NCBI RefSeq assembly: GCF_000469505.1
Contig: NZ_KI272873.1
Span: forward strand, 11,314 to 59,160
Length of the DNA stretch: 47,847 nt
Source: Leptotrichia sp. oral taxon 215 str. W9775
GTDB taxonomy: Bacteria > Fusobacteriota > Fusobacteriia > Fusobacteriales > Leptotrichiaceae
Direction: 5' to 3'
The translations under genes and the position numbers were made by a program. The notes beneath the pieces are model-generated. The model was given only the letters and a program-made list of their open reading frames with translations. It was not told the origin of the DNA and searched no databases. Below, one piece after another: positions 34,259 to 42,817 of the stretch (positions are counted from its first letter, which is position 1; each line of letters begins with the position of its first letter).

Positions 34259-35005
34259 TTATTTATTTAACATTCTTGATAAAAATTCTTTTGTTCTTTC
34301 ATGTTTAGGATTGTCAAAAATTATTTCAGGTCTATCATCTTCCACTATAACTCCCTGATCCATAAATACTACACGGCTCGACACATCATGTGCAAAATCC
34401 ATTTCATGAGTTACTACAAGCATTGTTAGTCCACTTTTTGCAAGATCCTTCATAACCTTCAGTACCTCTCCCACCATTTCCGGATCAAGTGCCGATGTAG
34501 GCTCATCAAAAAGAAGTACTTCCGGTTCCATTGCAAGTGCCCTTGCTATTGCAACCCTCTGTTTCTGTCCTCCTGATATTTGAGCCGGTTTTGCATGAAT
34601 AAATCTTTCCATTCCTACTTTTGCCAAAAGTTCCTTTGCTGTCTTTTCAGCTTCTTCACGTGATTTTTTCAGAACCTTCATCTGACCAATTACACAGTTG
34701 TCAAGAACACTGAGATTATTGAAAAGGTTAAACTGCTGAAAAACCATTCCTACTTTTTCCCTCAGTTTTACAAGTGGCATGCTTCCTGAAACAATATCTT
34801 TCCCATGAAACAGTATCTCACCTTCAGTAGGTCTTTCCAGTAGGTTTATACATCTTAAAAGAGTAGATTTTCCACTTCCTGAAGATCCTATAATACTTAC
34901 AACTTCCTTTTCGTATACATCAAAGTTTATATCCTTTAAAACTGTTCTTTTTCCAAAATCTTTTCTTATATTTTTTATTTCAATTACTTTATTTCCTTTT
35001 TCCAT
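34259..35005 (-). CDS. Polar amino-acid ABC transporter ATPase (GlnQ/HisP type)
   Basis: 248 residues. Walker A GSSGSGKST (about 36-44), Q-loop FQQFNLF, signature ISGGQKQRVAIARAL (about 143), Walker B VLLFDEPTSALDPE and the H-loop VVTHEMDFA are all intact and match the PAAT family of importers. It powers the fused binding-protein/permease encoded upstream; its ATG overlaps that gene's stop (TAATG) with AGGAGG just ahead. Last gene of the riboswitch-controlled lysine run, which argues for lysine or a close relative as substrate. Confidence 0.95.
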   Translation of the reverse strand: MEKGNKVIEIKNIRKDFGKRTVLKDINFDVYEKEVVSIIGSSGSGKSTLLRCINLLERPTEGEILFHGKDIVSGSMPLVKLREKVGMVFQQFNLFNNLSVLDNCVIGQMKVLKKSREEAEKTAKELLAKVGMERFIHAKPAQISGGQKQRVAIARALAMEPEVLLFDEPTSALDPEMVGEVLKVMKDLAKSGLTMLVVTHEMDFAHDVSSRVVFMDQGVIVEDDRPEIIFDNPKHERTKEFLSRMLNK

Positions 35006-36612
35006 TATGCATTACCTCCTGAAATCTCAACATTCTGAGAATTTTCTTCCGCTACCTCTTCCAAAAACTCAAAATTTTGAGGTCCGTCTATTTTTTTCTC
35101 TATATATTTCAGGATTGCAGTCAGAGTAAATGTCAGGAAGAAATAAATTACACTTGTGATAATAAATACTTCATAGTATCTCAAATAGGTTCCTGCTATT
35201 GCATTTGAAGTATAGAACAGTTCAGTAACACTTATTACATTCAATACTGAAGTATCCTTTATGTTTATAATAAATTCATTTCCTATTGAGGGAAGTATGA
35301 CTCTGAACATCTGAGGAAAAATTATACTGCTCATCATTTGGAAGTGAGTCATTCCAAGAGCTTCCGCCGCCTCAAACTGTCCCTTATCAATAGAATCTAT
35401 TCCTCCTCTTATAATTTCACACATATATGCTCCTGTATTAATGGAAACTATAAACAGTGCTGCTCCCATAGGAGAAAACTTTAAAATATCAGCTAGTCCA
35501 TAGTATATTACCATTGACTGAACTATCATTGGCGTTCCCCTAAATACTGCAACATAAACTGAGAAAATAGTATTTGCAATTTTAAGTATTATTTTTTTCA
35601 GTTTAGGAGTTCTTTCATCAGTATGTATATTTTTTACTAATGTGACTCCCAGACCTATTATAAATCCTACTACTGTTCCTATAAGAGAGATGAATAAAGT
35701 ATTCCATGTACCTGTCAGAAATCTTCTCCAGTTATTTTTCACAAAAAATGCAACCCATGCAAAAAATGTCTTTTCTCCATTTTCTCCAACTTCATCAGTT
35801 TTAGGCTGATTTTTTATTGCAGAGTTCATTATTTCCGTTCTCTGCTCAGGAGTAATTTCATCCAGTATTTTATCTATTTTCCCTATTAGCTCTTCATCAC
35901 CTTTTTTTACTCCTATGGCAATATCAAGCTCTGATTTTTCATATGTAAAGCCATTTTCTCCTTCAAAACTTATAAATTCAAGTTCAGGATTTGAATTTAC
36001 TGCCGCCATCGCCCCAGGTCTTTCAGAAACATATCCGTCTATTTTACCTGAACTTAACGCCACCACCATTGAAGGAAAATTTTTCATTGCCTCCTGTTTA
36101 GCAACTCCCTTCATCTGATCTATAACATTGTAGTGAAGAGTACTTTGCTGTCCTGTTATTTTTGCACCTTTAAAGTCATTTATAGACTTTGCATTGGCAT
36201 ATTTACCGTTTTTTCTCACTACAACTACAAGGTCTGATTCATAGTAAGGTTTTGTAAATGAAAGGCTCTGCTTTCTTTCAGGAGTAGGTGACATTCCTGC
36301 TATTACTATATCTACCTTTCCTGCAGACAGTGCAGGCCCAAGCAGTGCATCCCACTCTGATTTTACTATGACAAGCTTTTTATTAAGTCCCTTTGCTATC
36401 AATTTTGCTATTTCAACGTCATAACCGTTACAGTAACCGTTATCAATCTTCACTGCACCATTTTTATCATTATCCTGAAACCAGTTAAATGGTGCATATC
36501 CACACTCCATACCTACTTTCAGTTCATCGTTTGCCGCATACCCCGATACAAACATCATTAAAAACATGACCAGTAAAGCTATTCTACTTTTCATCTTTTC
36601 TATTTTTTTCAA
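35005..36612 (-). CDS. Fused substrate-binding protein and permease of amino-acid ABC importer
   Basis: 535 residues. A signal/anchor segment (about 8-27) is followed by a type II periplasmic binding domain (about 28-270; ELKVGMECGYAPFNWFQ, PPD-like DIVIAGMSPTPERKQSLSFTKPYY, STLHYNVIDQ). A linker leads to a HisM/GlnP-type permease (about 290-510) with the EAA loop EAAEALGMTHFQMMSSIIFPQMFRVILPS. Such fusions are known, as in GlnPQ of lactic acid bacteria. The start given is TTG (36612), 9 nt behind AAGGAG inside the end of asd; an ATG at 36594 is the alternative and keeps the signal sequence. One bp behind asd, so it belongs to the lysine operon. Confidence 0.92.
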   Translation of the reverse strand: MKKIEKMKSRIALLVMFLMMFVSGYAANDELKVGMECGYAPFNWFQDNDKNGAVKIDNGYCNGYDVEIAKLIAKGLNKKLVIVKSEWDALLGPALSAGKVDIVIAGMSPTPERKQSLSFTKPYYESDLVVVVRKNGKYANAKSINDFKGAKITGQQSTLHYNVIDQMKGVAKQEAMKNFPSMVVALSSGKIDGYVSERPGAMAAVNSNPELEFISFEGENGFTYEKSELDIAIGVKKGDEELIGKIDKILDEITPEQRTEIMNSAIKNQPKTDEVGENGEKTFFAWVAFFVKNNWRRFLTGTWNTLFISLIGTVVGFIIGLGVTLVKNIHTDERTPKLKKIILKIANTIFSVYVAVFRGTPMIVQSMVIYYGLADILKFSPMGAALFIVSINTGAYMCEIIRGGIDSIDKGQFEAAEALGMTHFQMMSSIIFPQMFRVILPSIGNEFIINIKDTSVLNVISVTELFYTSNAIAGTYLRYYEVFIITSVIYFFLTFTLTAILKYIEKKIDGPQNFEFLEEVAEENSQNVEISGGNA

Positions 36613-36613
36613 A

Positions 36614-37612
36614 TTATATAACTCCTTTTTTTATTAAAGTTTCAGCTATCTGAATAGTATTTGTAGCCGCACCTTTTCTTATATTATCTGCTACAACCCA
36701 TAAGTTAAGTCCATTGTCTACTGACTCATCTCTTCTTATTCTTCCAACATAAACTTCATCAGTATCTTCTGCTACTATAGGCATAGGATACACATTTTTT
36801 GAAACATCATCCTGTACGATAACTCCTTCTTTTTCTTCAAATGCTTTAAATACATCTTTTAATTCAAAAGGTTTTTCCAATTCAACGTTTACTGATACTG
36901 CATGTCCCATTTTTACAGGTACTCTTACACATGTAGCAGTTACTCTAAGATCTGGTAATCCAAGTATTTTTCTTGTTTCTTCAACCATTTTTATTTCTTC
37001 TTTTGTATATCCATTATCTAAAAATACATCAATATGTGGTAACAAATTGAAAGCTATCTGATGCGGATAATTTTTTGAAGGCTCTCCTTTAAGGTTGGCT
37101 TCCAAATCATCTATTCCCTTCTGACCAGAACCTGCCACCGCCTGATAAGTTGAATAAACTACTCTTTTAAGTCCATATTTATCTGCAAGTACTTTCAATA
37201 CTGGCATTACCTGTATTGTTGAACAGTTAGGATTGGCAATTATTCCATTATGCCCGTCAAGTGCTTCAGGGTTTGCTTCAGGTACAACAAGAGGGATATC
37301 CTTTTCCATTCTCCATGCACTGCTATTATCTATAACAATTGCCCCTTTTGCCTTAAATTTAGGTGCATATTCCTTTGAAATGCTCCCTCCTGCAGAAAAT
37401 AAAGCTACATCAATATCATCCTTTATATTTTCTTCCTTAAGTTCTATTACAGTATAGTCCTTACCGTCAAAATTCACTATTTTCCCTGCTGATCTTGCTG
37501 ATGCATAAAGATAAAGTTTTTCCACCGGGAAGTTTCTTTCCTTTAACACCTTTAAAAAAGTTTGTCCCACAAGTCCTGTTGCTCCAACTACTGCTACATT
37601 GTATTTTTTCAT
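36614..37612 (-). CDS. asd: Aspartate-semialdehyde dehydrogenase
   Basis: 332 residues. VVGATGLVGQTFLKVL is the NADP-binding start; NPNCSTIQVMPVLK holds the catalytic Cys (about 130); GQKGIDDLE and CVRVPVKMGHAVSVNVE (with catalytic His) complete the active site. It reduces aspartyl phosphate to aspartate semialdehyde, the branch point to lysine/diaminopimelate and to threonine/methionine. Works directly after LysC and before DapA, both encoded in the same run. Confidence 0.96.
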   Translation of the reverse strand: MKKYNVAVVGATGLVGQTFLKVLKERNFPVEKLYLYASARSAGKIVNFDGKDYTVIELKEENIKDDIDVALFSAGGSISKEYAPKFKAKGAIVIDNSSAWRMEKDIPLVVPEANPEALDGHNGIIANPNCSTIQVMPVLKVLADKYGLKRVVYSTYQAVAGSGQKGIDDLEANLKGEPSKNYPHQIAFNLLPHIDVFLDNGYTKEEIKMVEETRKILGLPDLRVTATCVRVPVKMGHAVSVNVELEKPFELKDVFKAFEEKEGVIVQDDVSKNVYPMPIVAEDTDEVYVGRIRRDESVDNGLNLWVVADNIRKGAATNTIQIAETLIKKGVI

Positions 37613-37671
37613 TTTTTAAAATCCTCCTAAATTTATTTTATTGTTTTATTATTTTAATTAATTTTTTTTTA

Positions 37672-38553
37672 CTATATTATTCCCTTCTGTTTAAACAGTT
37701 TTGTCAGTTTATCCACTGTTTTTTCTTCACATGAAACTAAAGGAAGTCTTACGATATCATTATCTATTTTACCTAAAATTTTCATTGCAGTTTTTACAGT
37801 TACCGGATTACCTTCAATAAACATATTTCTGCTGACATCATAAAGTTCTGTATGCAGTTTATAGGCCTTTTCATATTCCTGGTTCAAAAATGCCGCAATC
37901 AGTTCCTTCATTTCTTTAGGCATAATATTTGCAACTACTGAAACTACTCCTTTTGCCCCTATTGACAACATTGGCAGTATCAAATGATCTTCTCCAGATA
38001 AAATTTCTATCTTATCTCCACACAGATCCTGAATTCTTATCATCTGCTCAATACTCCCGGTAGCTTCTTTTATTGCCACTATTTCAGGAAATTCTGCAAG
38101 CCTTGCAACTGTTTCCGCTTCTATATTTACTCCTGTTCTACCGGGAACATTGTACAGCATAACAGGAAACTTTGCTTCTTCCGCTATTTTTTTATAATGT
38201 TCGTAAATTCCCCTCTGACTTGGCTTGTTATAATATGGGCATGTACTAAGTGCCGCATCTGCTCCCAGTTCCTTTGCATATTTTGTAAGCTCAACTGCCC
38301 TGTCAGTATTGTTTGAACCTGCACCTGCTATAACCTGTATTCTTCCCTTCACTTCTTCTACAACAATTTTTATAACCTTTTCATGTTCAGCAAATGTAAG
38401 TGTAGGTGCTTCTCCTGTCGTTCCGCATGGAACTATTCCTGCTGTCCCGTTTTCAATATGATAGTTTACCAATTCTCTTACTTTATCTTCATCAACTTCT
38501 CCATTTGACTTAAAAGGAGTTATCAGTGCAACGTATGATCCTTCAAATTTCAT
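37672..38553 (-). CDS. dapA: 4-hydroxy-tetrahydrodipicolinate synthase
   Basis: 293 residues from the ATG at 38553, the usual DapA length. In-frame ATGs upstream (38565 and 38589) either abut the AAGGA ribosome site or precede it. GTTGEAPTL (about 43) is the pyruvate-site loop, YNVPGRTGV holds catalytic Tyr, and VAIKEATGS carries the Schiff-base Lys (about 160). It condenses pyruvate with aspartate semialdehyde, the first committed lysine/DAP step. Between asd and dapF in the lysine operon. Confidence 0.96.
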   Translation of the reverse strand: MKFEGSYVALITPFKSNGEVDEDKVRELVNYHIENGTAGIVPCGTTGEAPTLTFAEHEKVIKIVVEEVKGRIQVIAGAGSNNTDRAVELTKYAKELGADAALSTCPYYNKPSQRGIYEHYKKIAEEAKFPVMLYNVPGRTGVNIEAETVARLAEFPEIVAIKEATGSIEQMIRIQDLCGDKIEILSGEDHLILPMLSIGAKGVVSVVANIMPKEMKELIAAFLNQEYEKAYKLHTELYDVSRNMFIEGNPVTVKTAMKILGKIDNDIVRLPLVSCEEKTVDKLTKLFKQKGII

Positions 38554-38592
38554 ATTTACTACCATCCTTTTTATTTTTTTATAATTCAACTG

Positions 38593-39444
38593 CTATCTCT
38601 TATAAATATAATTTCCTTCAGCTATCTTTTCACTCGGTCCTGTCATGAAAGCATCGTCTCCCTCTTGACCATATTCTATTGTCAACTGTCCACCGGGAAC
38701 TTTTACATTTACCTTTTTATCTGTAAGGTCGAACATTCTTCCAAGTACAGCTGAAGCAGTTGCTCCTGTTCCACATGCAAGGGTTCTTCCAGCTCCTCTT
38801 TCCCAAGTGATTACTTCCATATTGTTTCTATCTGTCACTTTTACAAAGTTAACATTAACCTTTTTAGGAAAAAGCTCTGTATAATTTTCTATTTTCTTTC
38901 CTAAATCATCAATATCATATTCTGAAAAATCATCTACGAAAATAACAGAATGGTCTGTCCCCATAAATATATAGGATATTTCAATTTCCTTTCCGTCTAT
39001 ATTTATTTTTTCCTTTAAAAATCTTTCTTTGTCAGTATTTATAAGTTTTTTCACTTCAAATATAGGTTTTCCCATATTTACCTTTACAGAAAATCTATTT
39101 TCTTCTTCATCCATATTTGTTTCAATAAACAAATCTCCCGATAAAGTTTTTACTATAAAACTGTTTTCCTGCTCAACATTATTATTTCTCAAATAATTTG
39201 AAAAACATCTTATTCCGTTACCGCACATAGGAGCCTGACTTCCGTCAGAATTATAGTAAAACATGAAAGGCATATTTGCCACATATTTCAATATCAGCAA
39301 CCCATCCGCACCTATTCCAAAATGTCTGTCACATACCTGTTTTGCAAGTTCATTATAGTCAGGTATCCCTTTTTCTATAAGATCTTTTTCATTCATGATT
39401 ATAAAATCATTTCCTGCACCATGATATTTCTCAAATTTCAACAT
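38593..39444 (-). CDS. dapF: Diaminopimelate epimerase
   Basis: 283 residues. KYHGAGNDFI at the N-terminus, MCGNGIRCF with the first catalytic Cys (about 73) and TLACGTGATASAV with the second (about 219) are complete. It interconverts LL- and meso-diaminopimelate; the meso form is used for peptidoglycan and as LysA substrate. The ATG at 39444 follows GAGGAGG. Thirty-three bp behind lysC. Confidence 0.96.
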   Translation of the reverse strand: MLKFEKYHGAGNDFIIMNEKDLIEKGIPDYNELAKQVCDRHFGIGADGLLILKYVANMPFMFYYNSDGSQAPMCGNGIRCFSNYLRNNNVEQENSFIVKTLSGDLFIETNMDEEENRFSVKVNMGKPIFEVKKLINTDKERFLKEKINIDGKEIEISYIFMGTDHSVIFVDDFSEYDIDDLGKKIENYTELFPKKVNVNFVKVTDRNNMEVITWERGAGRTLACGTGATASAVLGRMFDLTDKKVNVKVPGGQLTIEYGQEGDDAFMTGPSEKIAEGNYIYKR

Positions 39445-39476
39445 TTCAGCAACCTCCTCTGTTCATTTTAGTGTTA

Positions 39477-40679
39477 TTATAAATCAAATTCCTTTGCCAG
39501 TAATTCAGCAACTTTTTTACCCATAACTTCATCAACTATTATTGACAGGCTTATTTCAGATGTGGCAACCTGATGGAAGCTTATATTATTTTCTGAAAGA
39601 ACTCTGAATATTCTGGCAGCAATCCCTATATTGCTTATTAATCCAATCCCTACAACAGATACCTTCACAACATATGGATTTATTATAATGCTTATTCTGT
39701 CAAATTTTTCCTGTAAAATTTCACTTACCTGCTCAAGTGAAGCTTTATCTGTTTTAGGAGTAGTAAATGCAAAACTTCCATGTTCACTTGATACATCATT
39801 CTGACTTATCATATTTATATTTATTCCCTTTTTTTCAGCCTCTTCAAATATCGCGTAAACATTTTTCGCATAAGTTGGAATATCTTCAACATTTACCATA
39901 AGAATATTCTCATTTATTGATATTCCTGTTATTATTTTTTCTTCCATTACTTTCTCCTTTGAAGTTATTATTGTACCATTTTTTTCACCAAGAGACCTTC
40001 CAACATATATTTCAACTCCATATTTGTTTCCAAGTTCAACTGCCCTTGGCTCCATTACTCCTGCTCCAAGAAATGCCAGCTCCATCATTTCCTCATATGA
40101 AATAACTGAAAGTTTCTTTGCCTCAGGATAAACTCTCGGATCAATGGAATATATCCCGTCCACATCTGTATATATTTCACATTTTGCTCCAAGTGCCGCC
40201 GCAAGTGCCACTGCCGAAGTGTCGGAACCTCCTCTTCCAAGTGTTGCGACATCTCCCTTTTCGTTAACTCCCTGAAATCCGGCAACAATTACTATTTTAC
40301 CTTCCTTCAGATGTTTTTTTATATTTTCACCTTTTATTTCTTCAATCCTATTTTTTGTATGATGCCCGCCTGTTCTTATTCCTGCCTGCCTTCCTGTAAG
40401 GGAAATAGCCGGATATCCTAACGACTGCAATGCTATACTCAAAAGAGCTATCGTCTGCTGCTCTCCAGTCGACATAAGTCTGTCCATTTCCCTTTTATCA
40501 GGATTTTCTGTTATTTCATTTGCAAGTTTTATTAGACCGTCTGTTGTTTTTCCCATTGCAGATACTACTGCAACCACTTCATTGCCTTCATCCTTCACTT
40601 TTCCCAGATATCTGGCAATATCCAATATTTTTTCAGTTGTTGCAACCGAACTACCTCCATATTTATGAACTATTATCAC
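39477..40679 (-). CDS. lysC: Aspartate kinase
   Basis: 400 residues from GTG at 40679. VHKYGGSSVA at the start, the GRGGSDTSAVALAAALGA block (about 148-165) and EIYTDVDGIYSIDPR (about 170) make the kinase domain. Two ACT domains follow (about 255-400; for example YVVKVSVVGIGLISNIGIAARIF), the site of allosteric control in this family. It phosphorylates aspartate with ATP, opening the aspartate pathway. Because it lies in the L-box operon it is probably the lysine-sensitive isozyme. It follows lysA after 99 bp with a weak ribosome site (AGGG). Confidence 0.95.
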   Translation of the reverse strand: MIIVHKYGGSSVATTEKILDIARYLGKVKDEGNEVVAVVSAMGKTTDGLIKLANEITENPDKREMDRLMSTGEQQTIALLSIALQSLGYPAISLTGRQAGIRTGGHHTKNRIEEIKGENIKKHLKEGKIVIVAGFQGVNEKGDVATLGRGGSDTSAVALAAALGAKCEIYTDVDGIYSIDPRVYPEAKKLSVISYEEMMELAFLGAGVMEPRAVELGNKYGVEIYVGRSLGEKNGTIITSKEKVMEEKIITGISINENILMVNVEDIPTYAKNVYAIFEEAEKKGININMISQNDVSSEHGSFAFTTPKTDKASLEQVSEILQEKFDRISIIINPYVVKVSVVGIGLISNIGIAARIFRVLSENNISFHQVATSEISLSIIVDEVMGKKVAELLAKEFDL

Positions 40680-40778
40680 TTTTAACCCTACTTTCCATAA
40701 TTCTGAAAAACTTTATATTTCCATTTTAAAACAGTTTCCTGATTTTATCTTACAGATGTAATTATACATCATTTTTAA

Positions 40779-42095
40779 TTACAATTCAAAGATTTCATCA
40801 TTTCTTATGAGGTCATCTCCAGTTTCCCTTTTTACTGCAACTTTAGCTTTTCCGTCCTTTACAAATACAACTGCAGGTTTTATCATTCTGTTATAGTTGC
40901 TTGACATTGTATAACAATAAGCTCCTGTCGTTGTTATTGCAAGTATATCTCCTACTTCAGCCTTTTGAAGTTTACCTTTCTGTATAAGAATATCTCCTGA
41001 TTCACAAAGCTTTCCTGCCACTGTAACTTCATCTTCGGCTTTTTCTTCCAGTTTATTTACTATTCCTGCTTCATATTCAGCCTGATAAAGTGCCGTTCTT
41101 ATGTTATCAGACATTCCACCATCTACAAACACATATTTCTTTCCACCGACAGTTTCCTTGATTCCTCCTACTGTATAAAGAGTTGTCCCTGCATTTCCAA
41201 CAATACTTCTTCCCGGCTCTATATTTAACTCTGAGAATCCTATCTGATATTTAATTTCCATTGCTTCCGTATATGTAATTATTTCCTTCAGTACTTCTTC
41301 TATAGGTTTAGGATCGTCACCCTCTTTATAGTATACTCCAAATCCTCCACCCATATTTACTGTATGTACTACTATTCCAAGTTCCTTTTTCAGCTTATCA
41401 AGATATTTGAAAATTTCTTCCAGAGCAAATATAAAGAACACTGACTGAAATATTTGGGAACCTATATGTGTATGGAATCCTCTGAAATCAAGATATTGGC
41501 TGTTATTGATTCTCTTCACTATATCAAACAGGTTTGCCTGAAACAGTGAAATCCCAAATTTTGAAGTTAGTCCCGATGTTTTTATATAACTATGTGTGTG
41601 TGCCTCTATTCCCGGATCAATTCTTATAAGCACCGCCTGTTTTTTCCCTTTTTCCTTACATATTTTTTCTATTTTTTCTATTTCATCTTCATTATCTATA
41701 ACTATTTCTTTAATTCCATAATCCACTGCCATTTCCAGTTCTTCATACGTCTTGTTATTTCCGTGCATATGAACTCTGTTCATTGGAAATCCTGCCTTAT
41801 ATGCCGTATACAATTCTCCACCTGAAACTACATCCAGCTCAAGTCCCTTTTTTTCAACCAGTTTTGCCATTCCTGTTGTAAGGAAAGCCTTCCCCGCGTA
41901 GGCAATCTGTGTACCAAATCTTGATGATTTAAATGCTTCCTTCATTTTATCTATCGTTGTTTCTATAAGTTCCTGATCCATCACGTAAAGAGGTGTTTTA
42001 AATTCCTTTGCCAGTTCAACTGTGTCCACTCCTCCTATTGACAGATTTCCATTTTCATTAATTTTTGAAGTTCCAAATAATTTCATAATTTTCAT
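40779..42095 (-). CDS. lysA: Diaminopimelate decarboxylase
   Basis: 438 residues, PLP-dependent fold III. YAGKAFLTTGMAKLV carries the PLP Lys (about 67), HMHGNNK follows, then FHTHIGSQI (about 206), NMGGGFGVYY and the EPGRSIVGNAG block; CESGDIL near 356 holds the catalytic Cys of the second subunit site. It converts meso-diaminopimelate to lysine, the final step. The ATG at 42095 lies behind AAAGGA; a second ATG 9 nt on is possible. First gene behind the lysine riboswitch. Confidence 0.96.
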   Translation of the reverse strand: MKIMKLFGTSKINENGNLSIGGVDTVELAKEFKTPLYVMDQELIETTIDKMKEAFKSSRFGTQIAYAGKAFLTTGMAKLVEKKGLELDVVSGGELYTAYKAGFPMNRVHMHGNNKTYEELEMAVDYGIKEIVIDNEDEIEKIEKICKEKGKKQAVLIRIDPGIEAHTHSYIKTSGLTSKFGISLFQANLFDIVKRINNSQYLDFRGFHTHIGSQIFQSVFFIFALEEIFKYLDKLKKELGIVVHTVNMGGGFGVYYKEGDDPKPIEEVLKEIITYTEAMEIKYQIGFSELNIEPGRSIVGNAGTTLYTVGGIKETVGGKKYVFVDGGMSDNIRTALYQAEYEAGIVNKLEEKAEDEVTVAGKLCESGDILIQKGKLQKAEVGDILAITTTGAYCYTMSSNYNRMIKPAVVFVKDGKAKVAVKRETGDDLIRNDEIFEL

Positions 42096-42161
42096 TTTCC
42101 TTTCCTTTTTAATTGTATGTCTTTCATCAGCCTGATTTTATTTCAGAAATAATTCATTATA

Positions 42162-42192
42162 ATAAAAAATGCTGACAAAACGGCATCAGCAT
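42162..42192 (-). terminator. Riboswitch-controlled terminator ahead of lysA
   Basis: Minus strand: ATGCTGA...TCAGCAT stem (42169-42192), followed by a T-run (TTTTTAT). It lies between the L-box aptamer and lysA and is expected to form when lysine is bound. Confidence 0.85.
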
Positions 42193-42242
42193 ATAAAACA
42201 TCTATTTTTATAAGTTAAAATTAAAAATTATGATTTATACCT

Positions 42243-42410
42243 GACAGCGCAACATTATCCATTATAAGATAATGACAGTTCTATGGATATTCTCCATAGC
42301 CCCAGCAACAAAGAAAGTCACTCTTTGCACTTCGGCAGTTATTCCTTTCAGTTTATTTCACAGAATTGACTTTTCTCCATAAGCCTACTTTTAATACCTG
42401 CACCTCTATC
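42243..42410 (-). promoter_or_regulatory. Lysine riboswitch (L-box)
   Basis: Minus strand, aptamer of about 168 nt. Read 5' to 3' it contains GATAGAGGTGCA, AAGTAGGCTTATGGAGAAAA, CTGAAAGGAATA, CTGCCGAAGTGC, TTGCTGGGGCTATGG and AACTGTCA, in the order of the Bacillus lysC L-box. The closing P1 helix pairs GATAG (42406-42410) with CTGTC (42243-42247). Family knowledge: lysine binding at the five-way junction favours the downstream terminator and shuts off the operon. It controls lysA and probably the genes down to the ABC importer. Confidence 0.93.
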
Positions 42411-42417
42411 TTTGTAT

Positions 42418-42446
42418 ATTATACATAATTTTTCTATTCTTGTAAA
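42418..42446 (-). promoter_or_regulatory. Promoter of the lysine operon
   Basis: Minus strand: TTTACA (42441-42446), 17 bp, TATAAT (42418-42423), placed so that transcription begins at the 5' edge of the L-box. Confidence 0.75.
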
Positions 42447-42509
42447 GTTTTAATTTATTCATAACCATCATATGTTGGATTAATCTTTTAAGCTTGAAGT
42501 ACTTTCCAT

Positions 42510-42582
42510 TGTAAAATTTTAAATAATTCAAAAATATGATTTTTACATTAATTTTTTAGTTTTCTTTTTTGAGACAGTCCCA
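42510..42582 (-). repeat. IS-end-like dispersed repeat, copy A
   Basis: Minus strand begins GGGACTGTCTCAAAAAA and continues with an AT-rich body containing ATGTAAAAATCATATTTTTG and AATTATTT. Copies B (46202-46272) and C (from 47794) share the same order of blocks. The GGGxCTGTCTCAAAA terminus resembles ends of IS1182-like transposons; no transposase lies beside it. Confidence 0.6.
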
Positions 42583-42615
42583 ATTTAACTTTCAATTTAT
42601 CATAATATTTTACGG

Positions 42616-42644
42616 TTGACAAAAATTTAATTTTAGAGTACTAT
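42616..42644 (+). promoter_or_regulatory. Promoter for an orphan small RNA
   Basis: TTGACA (42616-42621), 17 bp, TACTAT (42639-42644), reading away from the lysine riboswitch and toward the structured RNA at 42651-42736. Confidence 0.6.
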
Positions 42645-42650
42645 TATTTA

Positions 42651-42736
42651 TATAGAATATGTCTACATAAATAAATAGAGATCAATACCCTGGCATTACC
42701 AATATGGTACAGATACGTCTGACGCCGGGGTTTTTA
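42651..42736 (+). ncRNA. Orphan three-way-junction RNA with built-in terminator
   Basis: Predicted transcript of about 85 nt. CCCTGGC (42688-42694) pairs with GCCGGGG (42724-42730), followed by TTTTTA. Inside this stem are two further hairpins, TACC-AATAT-GGTA (42697-42709) and CAGA-TACG-TCTG (42710-42721), the second with a UACG tetraloop. The closing stem thus acts as the terminator. No gene follows on the plus strand: the only frame behind it is ten codons long, and the next gene is convergent. I cannot assign it to a known riboswitch or small RNA class. Confidence 0.6.
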
Positions 42737-42817
42737 GTTGAGGGGAGTGGTTTATTATTTATGGAATTTCATTTTATTTTAAAAATAGAATAATTTTGCT
42801 TTTTTATTAACTCCTAT

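Noticed and set aside
42762..42791. Ten-codon frame (MEFHFILKIE) behind the orphan RNA
   Set aside because: Too short and AT-rich to separate from chance; the ribosome site is poorly spaced.
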